NCBI GenBank assembly: GCA_014058105.1 | Contig: JACGCM010002205.1 | Span: 1 to 64,000 of the forward strand | Length of the DNA: 64,000 nt | Source: Kingdonia uniflora | Lineage: Eukaryota; Streptophyta; Magnoliopsida; Ranunculales; Circaeasteraceae | Direction of reading: 5' to 3' | Shown here: one piece after another, positions 47,539-60,662 of the stretch | Position numbering within the stretch: position 1 is the stretch's first letter | Layout of the letters: every line of letters starts with the position of its first letter | Notes under the pieces: generated by a model | Database searches by the model: none | What the model saw: the letters and a program-made list of their open reading frames with translations, nothing else | Told to the model about the DNA's origin: nothing | Translations under genes and position numbers: made by a program

Positions 47539-48540
47539 ATGGATCAACGTATTAAGGAGTTGATTGAAGCTCAAGCTTTTGGCAATAAGGAGGATCTTAC
47601 CAAGTTGCAAGGTAGTCCGATTACCAAAGAGTTATTTGATATGGAAGTACCAAAAGGTCTTCATACTCTGAAGATACATAAATACAAGGGCACCGATCCA
47701 AAGGAGTACATTCAGCAATTTCCTGATTCGCAGGGATTGTACTCAAATCTCAACCACATTCTATATCATCTATTTGTAACAAGTCTGTAGGTAGAACCGT
47801 TCCGGTGGTTCCACTCTCTACCTGAAGATTATATCCTCACATTCGATCAACTACAAAAGCCATTTATCAAGATGTATGCTCACAATAAAGACAAAAAGGA
47901 GAATTTATATTATCTTATGAGTCTTAAATAGTCACAAGGGGAGAAGCTCGAGGTCTTTGCAAAGAAGTATTTGGAGCTCACGCAAAAAGTAGATAATATG
48001 GATAAGAAAATAGTTGTTACTGCATTTACCAATACGCTCCAGCTCGACTGCAAAGCCAAATAGCACATCTTCTTAAATAAACCAGCGACCTTGAAGGATA
48101 TGATCACCAAGGTCAATGGGTATGTCGACCAGGAAAGGATGATGACCGAAAGACATAAATCTACTAAATCCATCCTAACCACTAAAGGTCCAACTACAGA
48201 AAGAAACAATGAACCGAAGGAGGACCAGGGTGATCAAAAACGTTCCAAGGCGAATACTGGCAAATCTCGAAAAAGCATTTTATTACCCAAGGCGGTCCTC
48301 CCCAAGATGAATGTTTGATTCTCCATAATTTTTCCAATTCAATCAAAGGACAAGTTTTACCGTCTATCTCAGGCACTGGAACTGATTGAAGGCATGCCAT
48401 ACTGCATGTGTCACAAGGTAAATCATCATGACACTGACAACTGCTATGCTTTACAGAGGTTACTAGAATATATCTTCAAAGATGGGAGAATGTACAAATA
48501 TATTATCGATCTGGAATCATACAAGAATGGAAGCTACAAG
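47539..48540 (+). pseudogene. Tat element B gag
   Basis: A nearly continuous frame interrupted by four stops. It contains LHTLKIHKYKGTDPKEYIQQF, FDQLQKPFIKMYAHNKDKK and TKVNGYVDQERM, then a knuckle-like CMCHKVNHHDTDNCYALQ. At 47788 and 47928 the stop replaces a glutamine codon still present as CAG in element A, so CAG has become TAG. Confidence 0.8.
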
Positions 48541-48597
48541 ATGTAGATCGAAGTAGTCCAGGTCAAAAATCAAACTGAGGAGAAATACCTATACCAT

Positions 48598-49206
48598 ATG
48601 TACCACAACAATATGATCGAGATTCATCAGATTAACAACTCTTGCAGATTCAAGCATAGGAAACTGTCAAAATGTTGTAATCTCACACCTCGAGATAAAG
48701 AAGCCAAGCTTCACTCTGAGTTGAGTAATCGCCAGCTTGGGATTTCATTCAAAGATTGCGACATCAGTTACGTCAAGTTTCCATATCATGACACCCTGGT
48801 GATCATGCTCAAAATAAAGAAAAATTTCATGCATACAATGATGATCGATACTGGTAGCGGTATTGAGATTATATTCCAAAGCACGATCAATCAAATGGGG
48901 TTGGCCGATCAAGTTATTCCAAGTAATATCGATATCAGTGGATTTAATGGTTCCAAAGAAGAACGAGTATGCAAGATCATCTTACCTATCACCGCTGGAC
49001 CAGCCACAATCGATATCAAATTCTATATCATCAACGCTAAATCTCGTTATCTTAGGATTATGGGTTGCTGTTGGATCCATAACATGGAAGCAATCGCTCC
49101 ACCTATCATCAAGCACTACACTTCAAGCACAATGATGGCATCTACGAAATCAAAGATAGCCAAAAGCTTTCTAGAGCTTGTGAGAATATCGTCTCTGCCA
49201 TTCTAG
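48598..49206 (+). pseudogene. Tat element B protease
   Basis: Open for 202 codons. HTMMIDTGSGIEIIF carries the DTGS catalytic block, followed by DISGFNGSKEERVCKI and LRIMGCCWIHN. This is the best-preserved protease in the window, although it is no longer joined in frame to gag or reverse transcriptase. Confidence 0.8.
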
Positions 49207-49499
49207 ATATATCAAACAGATACGCTTCATAGCAATTATAAAAAGTTGGCCATATCGATGATCAGCCTTCAGCAGAAGAACCTACAGAGTACATCGACAT
49301 TGATGGACCTAGTAGAGATACTTATATTGGTACCAAGCTGGTCCAGGACGATAAGGATGCTCTCATTTACTTCTTACAAATAAATTGAGACATCATTGCG
49401 TGGACTTTCGAAGAAATGCCAGGAGTCAATCCATCTTAGGCATGTCACAGATTGAGTATCGATAACAATGCCATGGCGGTCAAACATAAACAATAAAAT

Positions 49500-51189
49500 C
49501 TCTCACCTCGACTTCGAGATGAGGTCAACATTAAGATCGATAAGTTGATCAAAGTGAGATTCATCCGAGAAGCCAAGTACCCTGATTGGATCTCCAACAT
49601 CATCGCAGTTCCAAAGAAGAATGGAAAGGCCCGAGTTTGTGTAGATTTCACAAATCTAAACAAACACACTCCGAAGGATAGGCTTTCTCTTCTAATCATT
49701 CAACAAATTCTTAATTCCACAGCAGGTCACGAACTCTTATCTATGATGGATACTGCTTCTAGATACAACCGGGTACCTCTCTTGGAGGCCGATCAGGAAA
49801 AGACTACTTTTATAACTGAATAAGGACTTTAATATTACAAAGTCATGCCCTTTGGACTACAGAATGCAAGCACAATTTATTAATGGTTAATGACAACTAT
49901 GTTCAAACCACACCTAGGGAAAATCATTGATGTCTACATCAATGATCTCCTGTGCAAGGGCTTACAACCAAAGGGCCATATCACAGATCTATCCATAATA
50001 TTCAACATTCGCCATTCTTATAGGATACGGCTCAATCCTGATAAGTGTCAATTCAGAGTCCATTCAGGCAAGTTCCTTGGCCATCTCATCAACAAGAAGG
50101 AGATTAAAGCCGACCCCGATCAAATTCAAGCTCTCCTTAACATGCCCTCTCCAAGAACAATGAAGAACGTATAAAAACTTGCCGGCAAGATTGTCGTAAT
50201 CAACCGGTTTGTTTCTAAGTTTTCAGATTGATGTTGATGGCTATTCTTACTACTTCGAGGTTGTACCAAACAAGGAAAAGTTTAGCCCAACGATGAGATC
50301 AAGTGGACATTAGAATGTAAGGCAGCTTTTCAGGGACTCAAAAACCTATCTAAGGAAGTCTCCCATTATAAGCACCCCGGTAGACAATGAGGAACTGATC
50401 ATCTATCTCGCTACAGACAATTCTATCAACACGATTCTCATTCGACTTGAGGGCAAGATAAAAAAGCCAACCTTTTTTATCAGCAAAACCCTCACTCCGG
50501 CAGAAATGAGGTATTCTAAAATCGATAGACTCCTTCTAACTCTTGTTTACATTTCACATAAACTTAAGCACTGCTTCCAAGCTCATTCAGTCAAAGTCAT
50601 GATGAACTACCTACTCCAAGAAGTTTTTTCCAAAAAAGAAAAATTACGAAGAGTGCAGCAATGGTCAATCAATTTGGGAGAACATGATATCAAGTTTGAA
50701 CAACGTCATTCAAAAAAAGGTCAGATTGTTGCCAATTTTCTCGTGGATTTTCTTTTGGAAGATCCTGATTGGGAGATAGAAGAAATTACAGAAGATCCAC
50801 CCACCAAAACATTTGACGAACGATATGAATGGATTTCAAGGAAAGGGTGTAGACTTCTTACTAATGGTTCAGCAGGACCCATAGGGTCAGGGATTGGAAT
50901 CATATTAATTAACCATTCCAACAATAGAATCGAGAAATTAATCTACCTGAATTTCAAAGCCTCCAACAATGTCACAGAATATAAAGCTCTGATTCATGAA
51001 CTCGACCTAGCACTCGAGATTGGGGTCCCAGAGCCCTCGGTCAACATAAATTCTCTGCTCATTGTTCACCATTACTCAGAACAGTTCAAGAAGAATGGCA
51101 AGATGATCGAATATGCAACCCTTGTTGCCAATAAGATGAACATATTTGTGAAAGCAACTCTCTACTATCTCCCTCGAGGTAAAAGTTGA
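49500..51189 (+). pseudogene. Tat element B reverse transcriptase and two RNase H domains
   Basis: DEVNIKIDKLIKVRF, VPKKNGKARVCVDF and MMDTASRYNRVPL are followed, after stops, by the active-site block VYINDLL, where the usual YxDD has become YIND. This polymerase would be dead even without the stops. 50506-51189 is open for 227 codons and holds RNase H (FEQRHSKKGQIVANFLVDF) plus the second RNase H (LTNGSAGPIGSG, where the first Asp of the family TDGS is Asn; NINSLLIVHHY, where YTDS is NINS). Confidence 0.85.
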
Positions 51190-51479
51190 TACGTTGATTC
51201 CTTGGTTTATTAACTGGGGTCTTGGGTACAAAAGCACGGTACCTACCTATCAACGTTATATCCACCCCCAACATTGATCTCCATTCTGTATGCACGATTA
51301 GTACTGGGGCCGATGATAATGAGGACGACGATTGTCAAAAATCCTTTATTGCCTATCTGGGCCTGAAGAACTAATACGATAGACCCCTTCCAACTGATCC
51401 AAATGACTGGCGATAGTTGATTAAAAATTCAAGGCATTACATAGTTTAGAACGGTCGTCTATATTGCTGCTCAGTCACA

Positions 51480-52373
51480 GGGCCTTATCTTAAGTGCCTC
51501 TCAAAGAAGAAAGTGGATCGAATGCTCAAAGATTTACATGAAGGAACTTGTGGCTCCCATGCCGCAAGTTGATCACTCGCTAATAGAACAATTATACAAG
51601 GAGTATTCTGGCCAGGAATGCACAAGCAAGCAGAAGATTACTCACACAAATGTGACATATACCAATGACATGGACACATGATCCACACCCCTGCACTCGA
51701 ACTACATGCAAGCAAGGTGTTCTGGCCATTCAAGCGGTGGGCTCTCGATCTCGTCGAAAAATTTCCTAATACTCTAGGTAACCGACATTTCTTACTCGTA
51801 GCAACCGATTATTTTAGGAAATGGGTGGAAGTAGTTCCTCTTTGCCGAAATAGAGAATAAGAGATCATCTATTTTATCTGGGAACATAATATTATATGAT
51901 TCGGTTGCCTCCACCTGATTCAGATTGATAGCGGGCAGCAATTCATTGGTAAAAAGGTCATGGCCTTCCTCAACAAATATAACATCATCCATTCACCATC
52001 CAATCCATACTACCCTCAAAGTAATGACCAAGCCGAAATTACTAACAAAACCATAGTGAACGGGCTCGAGAAAAGGCTTCAATTACAGAAAAAAGGAAAT
52101 TGGATACGGGAACTTCCTCACGTCTTATGGGCATACCTTTCATCTCCATGTCAATCAACTGGTAATTCCCCCTTCCTCTTATCTTATGGCACAGAAACCA
52201 TCATTCCAACAAAGTACCAACATCTTGTCAGAGATCACGAGCTTACAGACGAAGAAAATGAGTTCAAGTTGGCTTGTAATATAAATTGGATTGATGAAAC
52301 TAGGGAACGCAATATTACCAACCTAGGTCAATATCACCATATTCTAGCTAACTCATACAACAGAAGAGTCTGA
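51480..52373 (+). pseudogene. Tat element B integrase
   Basis: The zinc-binding region reads HEGTCGSHAA then GVFWPGMHKQAEDYSHKCDIYQ, with the last cysteine replaced by Tyr. The catalytic core has RWALDLVEKFP, IQIDSGQQF and NDQAEITNKTIVNGLEKRL, so D, D and E positions remain. The C-terminal part (to 52373) contains LSYGTETIIPT and DETRERN. Three or more stops interrupt it. Confidence 0.85.
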
Positions 52374-52735
52374 AGTCGTGAGTTCTAAGTCGACAATCTC
52401 ATCATCAGAGAGATCTAACAGCACATAAAATAAGCACATGCCGGGAAACTGGTAAAAATTAGGAAGGTCCATTCCTTATCATTGGTCGAACTGGTTTGGG
52501 ATCGTACTATCTCATGACGGATCAAGGAGTTTAAATCCCAAATCCATGGAACACTAGGAGACTGAGACGGTATTATCATTAAATCCCTGGTTTTTTCATT
52601 TTAATATTCTCGTTCTATCCATTCCAAAAGTGAGATTTCAATCTCCATACAACCTACATTCTATTTTACTCAATGAAAACTTCCAAGTTTTTTCCCACAT
52701 TACTCTCTACTTACGTAGACTCTATTAAATCCCAT
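52374..52735 (+). other. Remainder of pol tail and spacer of Tat element B
   Basis: 52374-52570 still reads as the region after integrase (GKLVKIRKVHSLSLVELVW-like text in frame pieces). The rest is AT-rich without features. Confidence 0.5.
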
Positions 52736-53063
52736 AGATTGAAGCAAAGGTAATACTAGCTTTTGATCGACCCTCTATACATAGATTGAAGTAAAGGTAA
52801 TAGTAGCTTTCAATCGACATCTAAACACAAATTAAAGCAAAGGTCATACTAGCTTTTAACCGCCCATCTATACAAAGATTGAAGTAAAGGTAATACTAGC
52901 TTTCAATCGACATCAAAACCAGATTAAAGCAAATGTCATACTAGCTTTCGATCGCCCATCTATACATATATCAGTGATTAAAACAAAGGCAATACTAGTT
53001 TTCAATCAAAGATCTCTATCAGACATAAAATAAAACAAAGGTAAAACTAGCTTTCATATCTCT
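52736..53063. repeat. 47-bp tandem array in Tat element B
   Basis: Seven diverged units starting near 52736, 52783, 52830, 52876, 52921, 52974 and 53029, each with AAAGGTAATACTAGCTTT-like core. Units alternate between endings like CGCCCATCTATACA and CGACATCTAAACAC, a two-unit higher-order period of about 93 bp. It lies between integrase and the antisense gene, where Tat elements often carry tandem repeats. Confidence 0.85.
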
Positions 53064-53194
53064 CTATGTCTACAACAACAGGTTACTTCTATAGGTTACT
53101 TCTACAGGTAATTTCCAAAGGTTCTTCTCTGCCTATGGGAAGTCAGCTACGTATTCCCTTACATAGGAGGATGCTTATACATAAACTTTGGAGC

Positions 53195-56100
53195 TCAAGC
53201 AGTTACAATAATCCTGCATTGCTCTACCAATTCATATGGCTGGGAACCTAACTCCGTTTCTATGACGTTCAAACAATTTTCTCGATATATATCAGCGTTA
53301 CAAATGCATCCTCGGAATGACACACAGTCATGCAAGGTATCCCTCTCAAGCTCAAGCCTTCTTACTTCCTCTATGAAATAGGCAATAACAGCCATTAGCT
53401 CCTGCGAGGGCGCTATTTCTTGAATAGACATATTTCGATCAAGCGTCACTACCTTGGAGAATTTTTTTTTTAATCTCTGGTAACGATCTTTTAAGTCTTT
53501 GTGTATTTCGCCTTTCTACTCCATTCGTTTCTCTATGCGTATCATAATCTCATGATGTTCTGCCATCTTCTCCTTTGCTTTATCTAACTCAGCCTTATTC
53601 GTCGTCCTCAACTCTACCAACTGAGCACAAAGTTCCTCTAGCTTCCGATCATTCCCATTACTTCCCCCAACAGAAGTCTTCTTCAGCAACTCATCATTCT
53701 TCCTAAACAACTGATCCTCCCCCCTGATCACCCCCTCTAACTCTCATTCTCTGCGAAGAGCGATATCTAACTTATCTTGTCTCTCCCTTAAGCATTCATT
53801 TCCTTTCTGTACATGAGCTTGAATGCAAGCTGCATCCGCCTCCAACGCTTTAATTCAAGTTGAAGGGTTAAACACGTCACATGTAGTAGTCGAGACTCTG
53901 ACATCATTTTTTTCTTTTTTGATCACTTTCTAGCATCGGCCTTCTTGACACGAGAATTGGCCATAGCCAAGTCTGCCTTTAATTGGGCCACCCTCTTATT
54001 CAATTCGTCACACCATTTTTGAACCATATGGAAATCCCTATCTTTAGCAGCCAAAGCCTCACCCAACTACTCAACCGTACTTTCATACTTGACCAGGTCA
54101 GCTCAAACTCTATCAAACTCGCTTTCTTTCCTAGTCATTTCACTTTTTAACTTTGTAGCCACACTTTCTGAGCTCACCAAGCCAGCTCGAACCTACTTAA
54201 GCTCATTTATTTTTCTGGTCATTTGACCCTTCAGACTAGCCACAAAATCTTGTAACATTTTTTTGTCACTTCTAGCGACTTGATACGGTATCGAGTGGTG
54301 TCTGCTTCCTTACTTTCACCATCAATACAACAATTCTGCTTTTGAACTTCGTTGTTTCAGCCTACGCCTCTGCGAGCTCTTTTTACACTCTTTCTATTTT
54401 TGCATCTTTCCCCTCGATCTTCTGAGTCATGTCATCAACAGTCTTTATCGCCTCCACAAACTGGATCTGTACTTTGACATGTTGATCCTCCCTATCTTCA
54501 AATGCCTCTCTAATCCTATCAAACTTCACCACAAACTCATGATTATATTGGAGCGTCTGTTATTCACCCGAGCGATCAGTCTACAATTCGACCTACATCA
54601 CAGATACAATATATCAAGCTCGATTTATCAAATACTCTACAAATACAATTAAATCATAATACATATGGTTTTCAAAATTGTAGCAGATTTCTATTTTTTG
54701 ACATTCTATTGATGTGAGACTGCTTCTAAACTTAAGGTTGAAGTATGATCTCAGTTCGTTGGCAATTATACCTACATCCACCTTCAAGGTACACATTTTC
54801 TATGTTCTGATTTTCTGACACTTCTTAATTATCTAGACATGCGTGATTACCATCACCCCTAAACTACTAACACATTTATGATATATATATATATATATAA
54901 TATATATATCTCCTAACTTTACTTTTTATCTCTAAAGTAATGCAGCATAAAAGTCAAATATTTTTTGCTCTTCTCTAACCTGTAGCTCCGTTTGTGAAGT
55001 CATCAGGGACGCTGAGGCATTTTTCTCCTTAGCGAGCTCATTCTTTAATTCCTCAATTCTGAGATGCATATCCTTAAGTTTCTTCAAACAATGTTTACAA
55101 ACATCTTTTAGCCTATCCAAAGTTTATCCTACAAAGCAATATTCCATACAATTACAGTTTTTCAAACCACACAAAAATACATAACCAAACTTCAACAACT
55201 TTACTCTACCATCTCATTATCTTCTCCCCCGCAATTTTCTAGATCAGTTCTGTGAGAGACCAAATCTAACCTTGTAACCACACCTCTATCACTACCTGCC
55301 ATAATGGCTTTAAGGTCAGTAACTGTGTATCCCACTATGATAAGTTGGCACCCAAGTCTGTCGAGATGAAATACAACGTCATCCATATTCTTTTGTGCCT
55401 CCTCAGTAAATTTGCTTATCAACATCTTATGCACGGCCTTCGCAGCAACCAATCACTCCCTCTTCAGAGCCAAGTCAGATTCAAGTCGAGAAACCTTCTT
55501 TTCGAGCTTGACTCTCCCACTCTCAAGCTCATCTTTTCCCTCCTCGAACCCGAGGTAGATACCCTTCAACAAGTGAGCAGTCTACAATAAAACCAAATAC
55601 ATGTTTAGCTTGAATCCAAATAAAAAGTTCAACAGTAAAAATTCATCAACTTTCCACTTTGCCCAACTCTAGCTGTGCAGAGTCATTCAGCTCCTCAACA
55701 CCTTTTTGAGCTGCCAGCCTCAGCCAATTTTTCACAGCCAGCAGCTTGTCTTCCTCAACAGGTCGACCCTTCACGACCTTCACCCCTAACACAGTAGCAG
55801 GAGGTTCAACCCTCCTCTTTTTCGTATTTCCTTCGACCTCTCCACTTCCGCTCCTCTCTTCTTATTAACTCCATCTCCCATCATTGGCCTCTTTGCCTGA
55901 GACTTTTGTACCTTTTCCAGCGTACTATTAGCTCTTTCAGAACTATCTTGAGCTCAACATATTCTCGAGCAATAGTATCTAACAGTGATTCCATTCTTGT
56001 CACCTTAGACCGAGGACCTGTAACACAAACACAACATATTGTTAAACAACAGAGCAATCCTTCAATTACAGCAGCTTGATATTATACACTATTACTTACT

Positions 56101-57268
56101 TTTCTTCAAAGTTCTATACAAAAATTCTATTAGTTCTTCGTCTTCTCTCTGAACTTTCACCCATATTGCATTGTCATTCCGAACTCGACCTGCTAAATTG
56201 AGATCGAAGAAAAGTGTTTTAGAGACGAGCTCGAACAAAAATACGCACCTCCAGTTATAGCATAATGTTTCACAGTATAATACAACAAAATGTCCTTAGG
56301 AGTTATTTTACTCTCTACTTCATTCTCCTCCTGCAATTTATTTAAATTCTCACAAATATTTATTACCTCCCACAAATTGCCATTCAGTTGGGCAGGACAA
56401 GCCTCTATAGTATTCAGTATACGTTTAGCAAGATTTTTAATAGGCAACCTCAGTCTGTATTCTAACTGAGATAGATAACAAAAGAATCCCTAGTCCAGAT
56501 CATCATGGACGTTACCATTAAAATACTCAAAAGATATCAATTCCTTCACTCCCCTATCCAATCTTTCCTTTTCTAAATCAGGCAACAAGAAGAAATGTTC
56601 TTCCCCAGTTGATACAGTACAACCTCTAAAAGACCTATCGGTATGTTTTACAACGTTGCCCCATTTTCTACCTACAATAGCTTTGGACTTACAGAACTCT
56701 TTGAATATATCAGAGTTTGGAGGGTACGATACCAATTTACCAGAAAAATCTAGAAATTAAACGAGTGCTACTTCGTTTCCCCCCCCCCCCCCCCTCATTC
56801 TCTACATTTACAGATTCTATATTTTCTTACTCAATCGTACAACCAGAGGTCAGCGTCTCCATATCAGGTGATACCTCCATCTTAAATATAGGCTTAAAGA
56901 TGAGGTTTGATTCTATAATAGATTCTCCTCATTCCCAACCTACATACAGGTCCAGGTATTCTGTCAACTTATCATTATCTTTTATCTATACACATCCATG
57001 CACACATCTACCATACATCCATCATACATATATGTATATCATATACAGATATCTTTTTAGACATAAATCAAACAAATTTTTATAGATTACTATAAATAAG
57101 CAATTTTTCAAAATTTTGAAAACCCACGCAATTTTTTTAAATATCGCATTCACAAAATCAAAAAAACTCAATCACTGACCTTCAACATCTAAGTATGAAT
57201 CAGAGGCAGGACCAAGTCCTTTTTTTACCACGGCACTATCTCTCCAACGTCTGAACTCTTCCTCCATA
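53195..57268 (-). pseudogene. Antisense coiled-coil gene of Tat element B, broken
   Basis: On the strand opposite pol. A likely first exon (57182-57268) starts MEEEFRRWRDSAVVKKGLGP and ends at a GT. It resumes near 56750 with GKLVSYPPNSDIFKEF, through REELISF-like text and RLPIKNLAKRILNTIEACPAQLNG (to 56193). This resembles the plant family named putative gypsy type transposon (Transposase_28). Coiled-coil pieces follow: EEGKDELESGRVKLEKKVSRLE (55500), RLKDVCKHCLKKLKDMHLRIEE (55110) and KLEELCAQLVELRTTNKAEL (53640), ending at 53195. Stops and frameshifts break it. Known parallel: Grande-type Tat elements carry an antisense ORF at this position. Confidence 0.65.
54872..54911. repeat. AT microsatellite
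   Basis: Alternating TA run interrupted once (…TATAATATATA…), within an intron-like gap of the antisense gene. Confidence 0.8.
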
Positions 57269-58655
57269 GAATTTTCTCCCCTTTTACGATGATAACCTTC
57301 GTCCCCTCTCACACTTGAATCTCTGTGATTTTTCTATTTTCTCTTTTCTCTCCCACTATCTTTTCATTTTTTAGAGTTTGATAAACATTTGAATGTGGGA
57401 GCCAAACTATTATTTATACTTTCTCACTCTAACTGTTGGCAGTTATTGGGCCTCCCACGAGCCACCCTCAGTTTTAGAACCGAGGTGTCCCTTCCACAAT
57501 TAATGTCAGACGCTTCATACCTTTTTGGTAAAAACGCCTTCCCATCATTACCTCAAACTCTATATTTTAATATATTCTTATCTCCCCTACCCAAATCTCT
57601 CTTTGACCTCCCCACACTCATGATGACTCGATACTCACACGCAATCAAACTTTCCCTATAATTATACAAGAGACAAAAATAAAATTTAAAATGTTTTTTC
57701 CATTCTTACTTTCGTTACTTCTAAAACTACTGACGTTATTTCTAAAACTACCACATTTCAAAATTTAAATTTTGTATTCACAAACAGTTCCAAACAACAT
57801 TTACAACAAAATAGGAACAGATTCAGGGAAAAAATTATACCTACATTCCAATTATAGTTATTCGGCCTCATTCAGTTCGCTCTCTATATATAATTACACA
57901 TAAAACATCCCAGATGTCCTGAAGAGCTACACCTAATCAGTTGGCCCCTAATAATCCTCACATCTTCCTCTTTTATCTCTTCTACAACAATTTATCTCGC
58001 AACCGCTTTTTGAGCTACAAGCTCCATAATCACTTTACGAAATATCTCCGAATAGAAATGACGCCCAATCTCAAGTTCCCTCTCCCTCGCATCTAAGCAT
58101 TCAAACTAAATTTTAGATTCAAACAAGTCAGAATCATAATCTAATAACCCAAAGATCTTTTCTCGTAATTCTGCAATCTTTATCGCTAGTCGCCCCTCAA
58201 CAGCAAGACGAGCTCCTTCAAATGAGTCCTCACCATTATCTCTTTTCTTCCTCTTCTTTACATCAAATTCCCATCATATTTATATACTTTTTCAAGATCA
58301 CTTCAAATCCCCCATATTCTTTATATGTTGTAATCTATTTTTCCATAAATGAAAACCCTGATATCATGATAGAAAGTTATCTGAACTTATCTATACAAAT
58401 TGACCTCCTTGAATTCGTCCATCACATTTCGACCTAATTCTCATAATATCTCCCCCTGTAAAGCATTTCCAAGCAAAATCTCCATAAGCTTGCATTTTCA
58501 TTTTCTACATATTCTATATCTGAAAGGGATTACAACCAAAGTAAATCTCCTTTATTTTCCCTGCCTAGCCCACTTCGAATTTAGCGTCTCACAAGCATTG
58601 ATTAATATTTTCTTTCACGATGCTCGTCTTCTTGAATAATTCTTAATCTTTCACG
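57269..58655. other. AT-rich stretch between Tat element B and LINE
   Basis: 57300-57420 is the upstream region of the antisense gene (minus-strand TATA-like TATAAATAATAG near 57393). A minus-strand coiled-coil-like segment at about 58000-58260 (ARLAVEGRLAIKIAELREKIFG) is unassigned, and may belong to another transposon gene. I see no LTR and no host gene. Confidence 0.45.
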
Positions 58656-60158
58656 ATGGATCTCCCAACTCTTAATCTTCTTCAGTCAATTATCAATCGC
58701 GAAATCAGCTCGTTAGGGAATGTGGGTTTGAATTTGGTATTAATACAGCAAGCTTCCCTTACACATAACCCCACAATAATTAATCAATCACCCTCGATAA
58801 CTGCAACAGATAGACGGTGCGATGGAAATCAGGTTATGAATGGGCCACAAATCCTTCATAGTAAAATCTCTGTAGCCATCAAGGATGGATCGAATCAAGT
58901 ATAAAAGGTTGTATGCCCTTGAGGTTTCATGGATATGGCAGCTGGGGAAGGAATCAAACACAATGCTACAATATAAGATCATATCGCACAAGCAATTAAG
59001 GATAATCAGGTTTTGGAGAAGTCTACACTGCAATGTAAAATCCGTACCACAATTGGAGATGTAATACAAACTTTCTTTACAGACAAAGTTTGGGGTCCAG
59101 AAACGAAGAACATAGATATGGTTGAGTTTATTAAAATTGGAAGGAGAGGTGACACACTAATAATTTCAATGCCTAGAGTAGAACTAACCAATGGCATTTC
59201 CATTTACCAGTTCAGTCTTATAGGACAATTGGATTTACAGAAGATCAAATTTGTAACTGTGCAAGAATTTGCGAATATACACTGGAAAACAAAGAGACCT
59301 TAAAAACTGATCCCAATAGAGAAAGGTTTCTTTATCATCAAATTGAAGCCAGAGGAGGACAAGATTTACATATGGAGCAGAGGACCCTAGATGGTAGAAC
59401 AAATGCCTTCCTTGGAACCCATTTTTCTCGGGTTGACAAACACAGTAACTTCAATGCTTTAATTTGGTGCAAGTTCCCTGGATTACCTATAAAAATGTGG
59501 AGCAAAAAAATCATTATGTCACTTGGGAAGACACTTTGCCGACACTCCTATTCCGCTAGACCAATCCACAAAAAATTAGGACTGTGGATACCATGCTAAT
59601 GTGTTAGTTAATATTGATCTGTCTAAGCCAATCCCAAACCACATTTTGCTTGAGATTGAGGGTACAATCATCAAACAAGAAATACTGCTCCATCGCATCC
59701 CAAAATATTACAATCACTGTAAAAATGTTGGACACACAATCGTAGAATACAAGATTGTGCAAAAAGCTATTAGAGTCAATGAAATGGAGCAAAACACGAC
59801 CAAACCGCAAAAGACCAATGGAATCGCGAAAGGCAGCAAGGGTAACAACAACTTATTAATTCTGGAGAAGCAACCTCAGACTAAGGAAATGGGTAGAAAG
59901 AGTACTGAATTACAGAGTAAACAAACATACTTTCAGGAGACTTTGGAGGAAAGCAGTACAACATCACCTCCTATTTACTTCCCAGGCATGCATAGGCCAT
60001 CTAACCACTTGCAGCAACATGAAAAAATAGGTGAGAACGTAGGGTGGCCAATTACAAAGGGCAGCAGCAGCCAACCATCTTTACCTAAGGAGAACAACGT
60101 TACTAGTAAGAATAACCAGTTTGAAGTTTTTATAGACGTGGAGGACGATATAGAATAA
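58656..60158 (+). pseudogene. LINE ORF1 (DUF4283 and zinc-knuckle protein)
   Basis: Pieces at 59013-59303 (IGRRGDTLIISMPRVEL), 59310-59585 (FFIIKLKPEEDKIYIWSRGP, ALIWCKFPGLPIKMW) and 59601-60158 (NIDLSKPIPNHILLEIEG, then RIPKYYNHCKNVGHTIVEYK) match the order of the ORF1 protein of plant L1 elements: DUF4283 then a C-terminal zinc knuckle. Two knuckle cysteines are lost (YYNHCKNVGH...EYK). The C-terminal tail is polar and low-complexity. Confidence 0.8.
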
Positions 60159-60662
60159 ACTGAACATACAGATTCAACACCTTCTGGGGGAGGGGCAGAA
60201 TGGAATGAACACCAACTCGAGTACTTAACTGGGGAACAGAGTAGCAGACGCATTAATAGCACATGTTCCAACAAATGAGGAAGTTTTTCCTATCACAGAC
60301 GCAAATATTACAACAGAACCAACAAATGAGGATATTATCCTTGAGGGAGATGCTTACTTAATTACTATACATGAGGTTAGACATAATCTCAACCCAGCAA
60401 GTTGAGCCGATGAAATGGAACAAGAAGACCAGGTACAACTTGTCCCTAATCAAGTTTTTAAAGGGGGAAAGGTATACACCATTGACCCAAGAGTGACGCG
60501 ATCTACCCGTAAAGATCAATAAAAGTTATCTTCTGGAATGCCTGAAGGCTAGGAAACAAAAAAACGATTCGCTATCTCAGAAAAATAACATCAAGAGTAC
60601 AACCATATATTATGGGCATTGTTGAATAAAGATTTTCTGCAAAGACTTTATGCTGCCAGGAT

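Larger units (their letters stand above)
46466..57400 (+). mobile_element. Tat-lineage gypsy element B
   Basis: 5' LTR about 46466-46880 and primer-binding motif TTTGGCGCC at 46882-46890. Gag (47539-48540), protease (48598-49206), reverse transcriptase (49500-50250), RNase H plus second RNase H (50506-51189) and integrase (51480-52373) follow in order. A 47-bp tandem array and an antisense gene come next. I could not find the 3' LTR, so the right limit is approximate. The coding part is full of stops. Confidence 0.85.
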
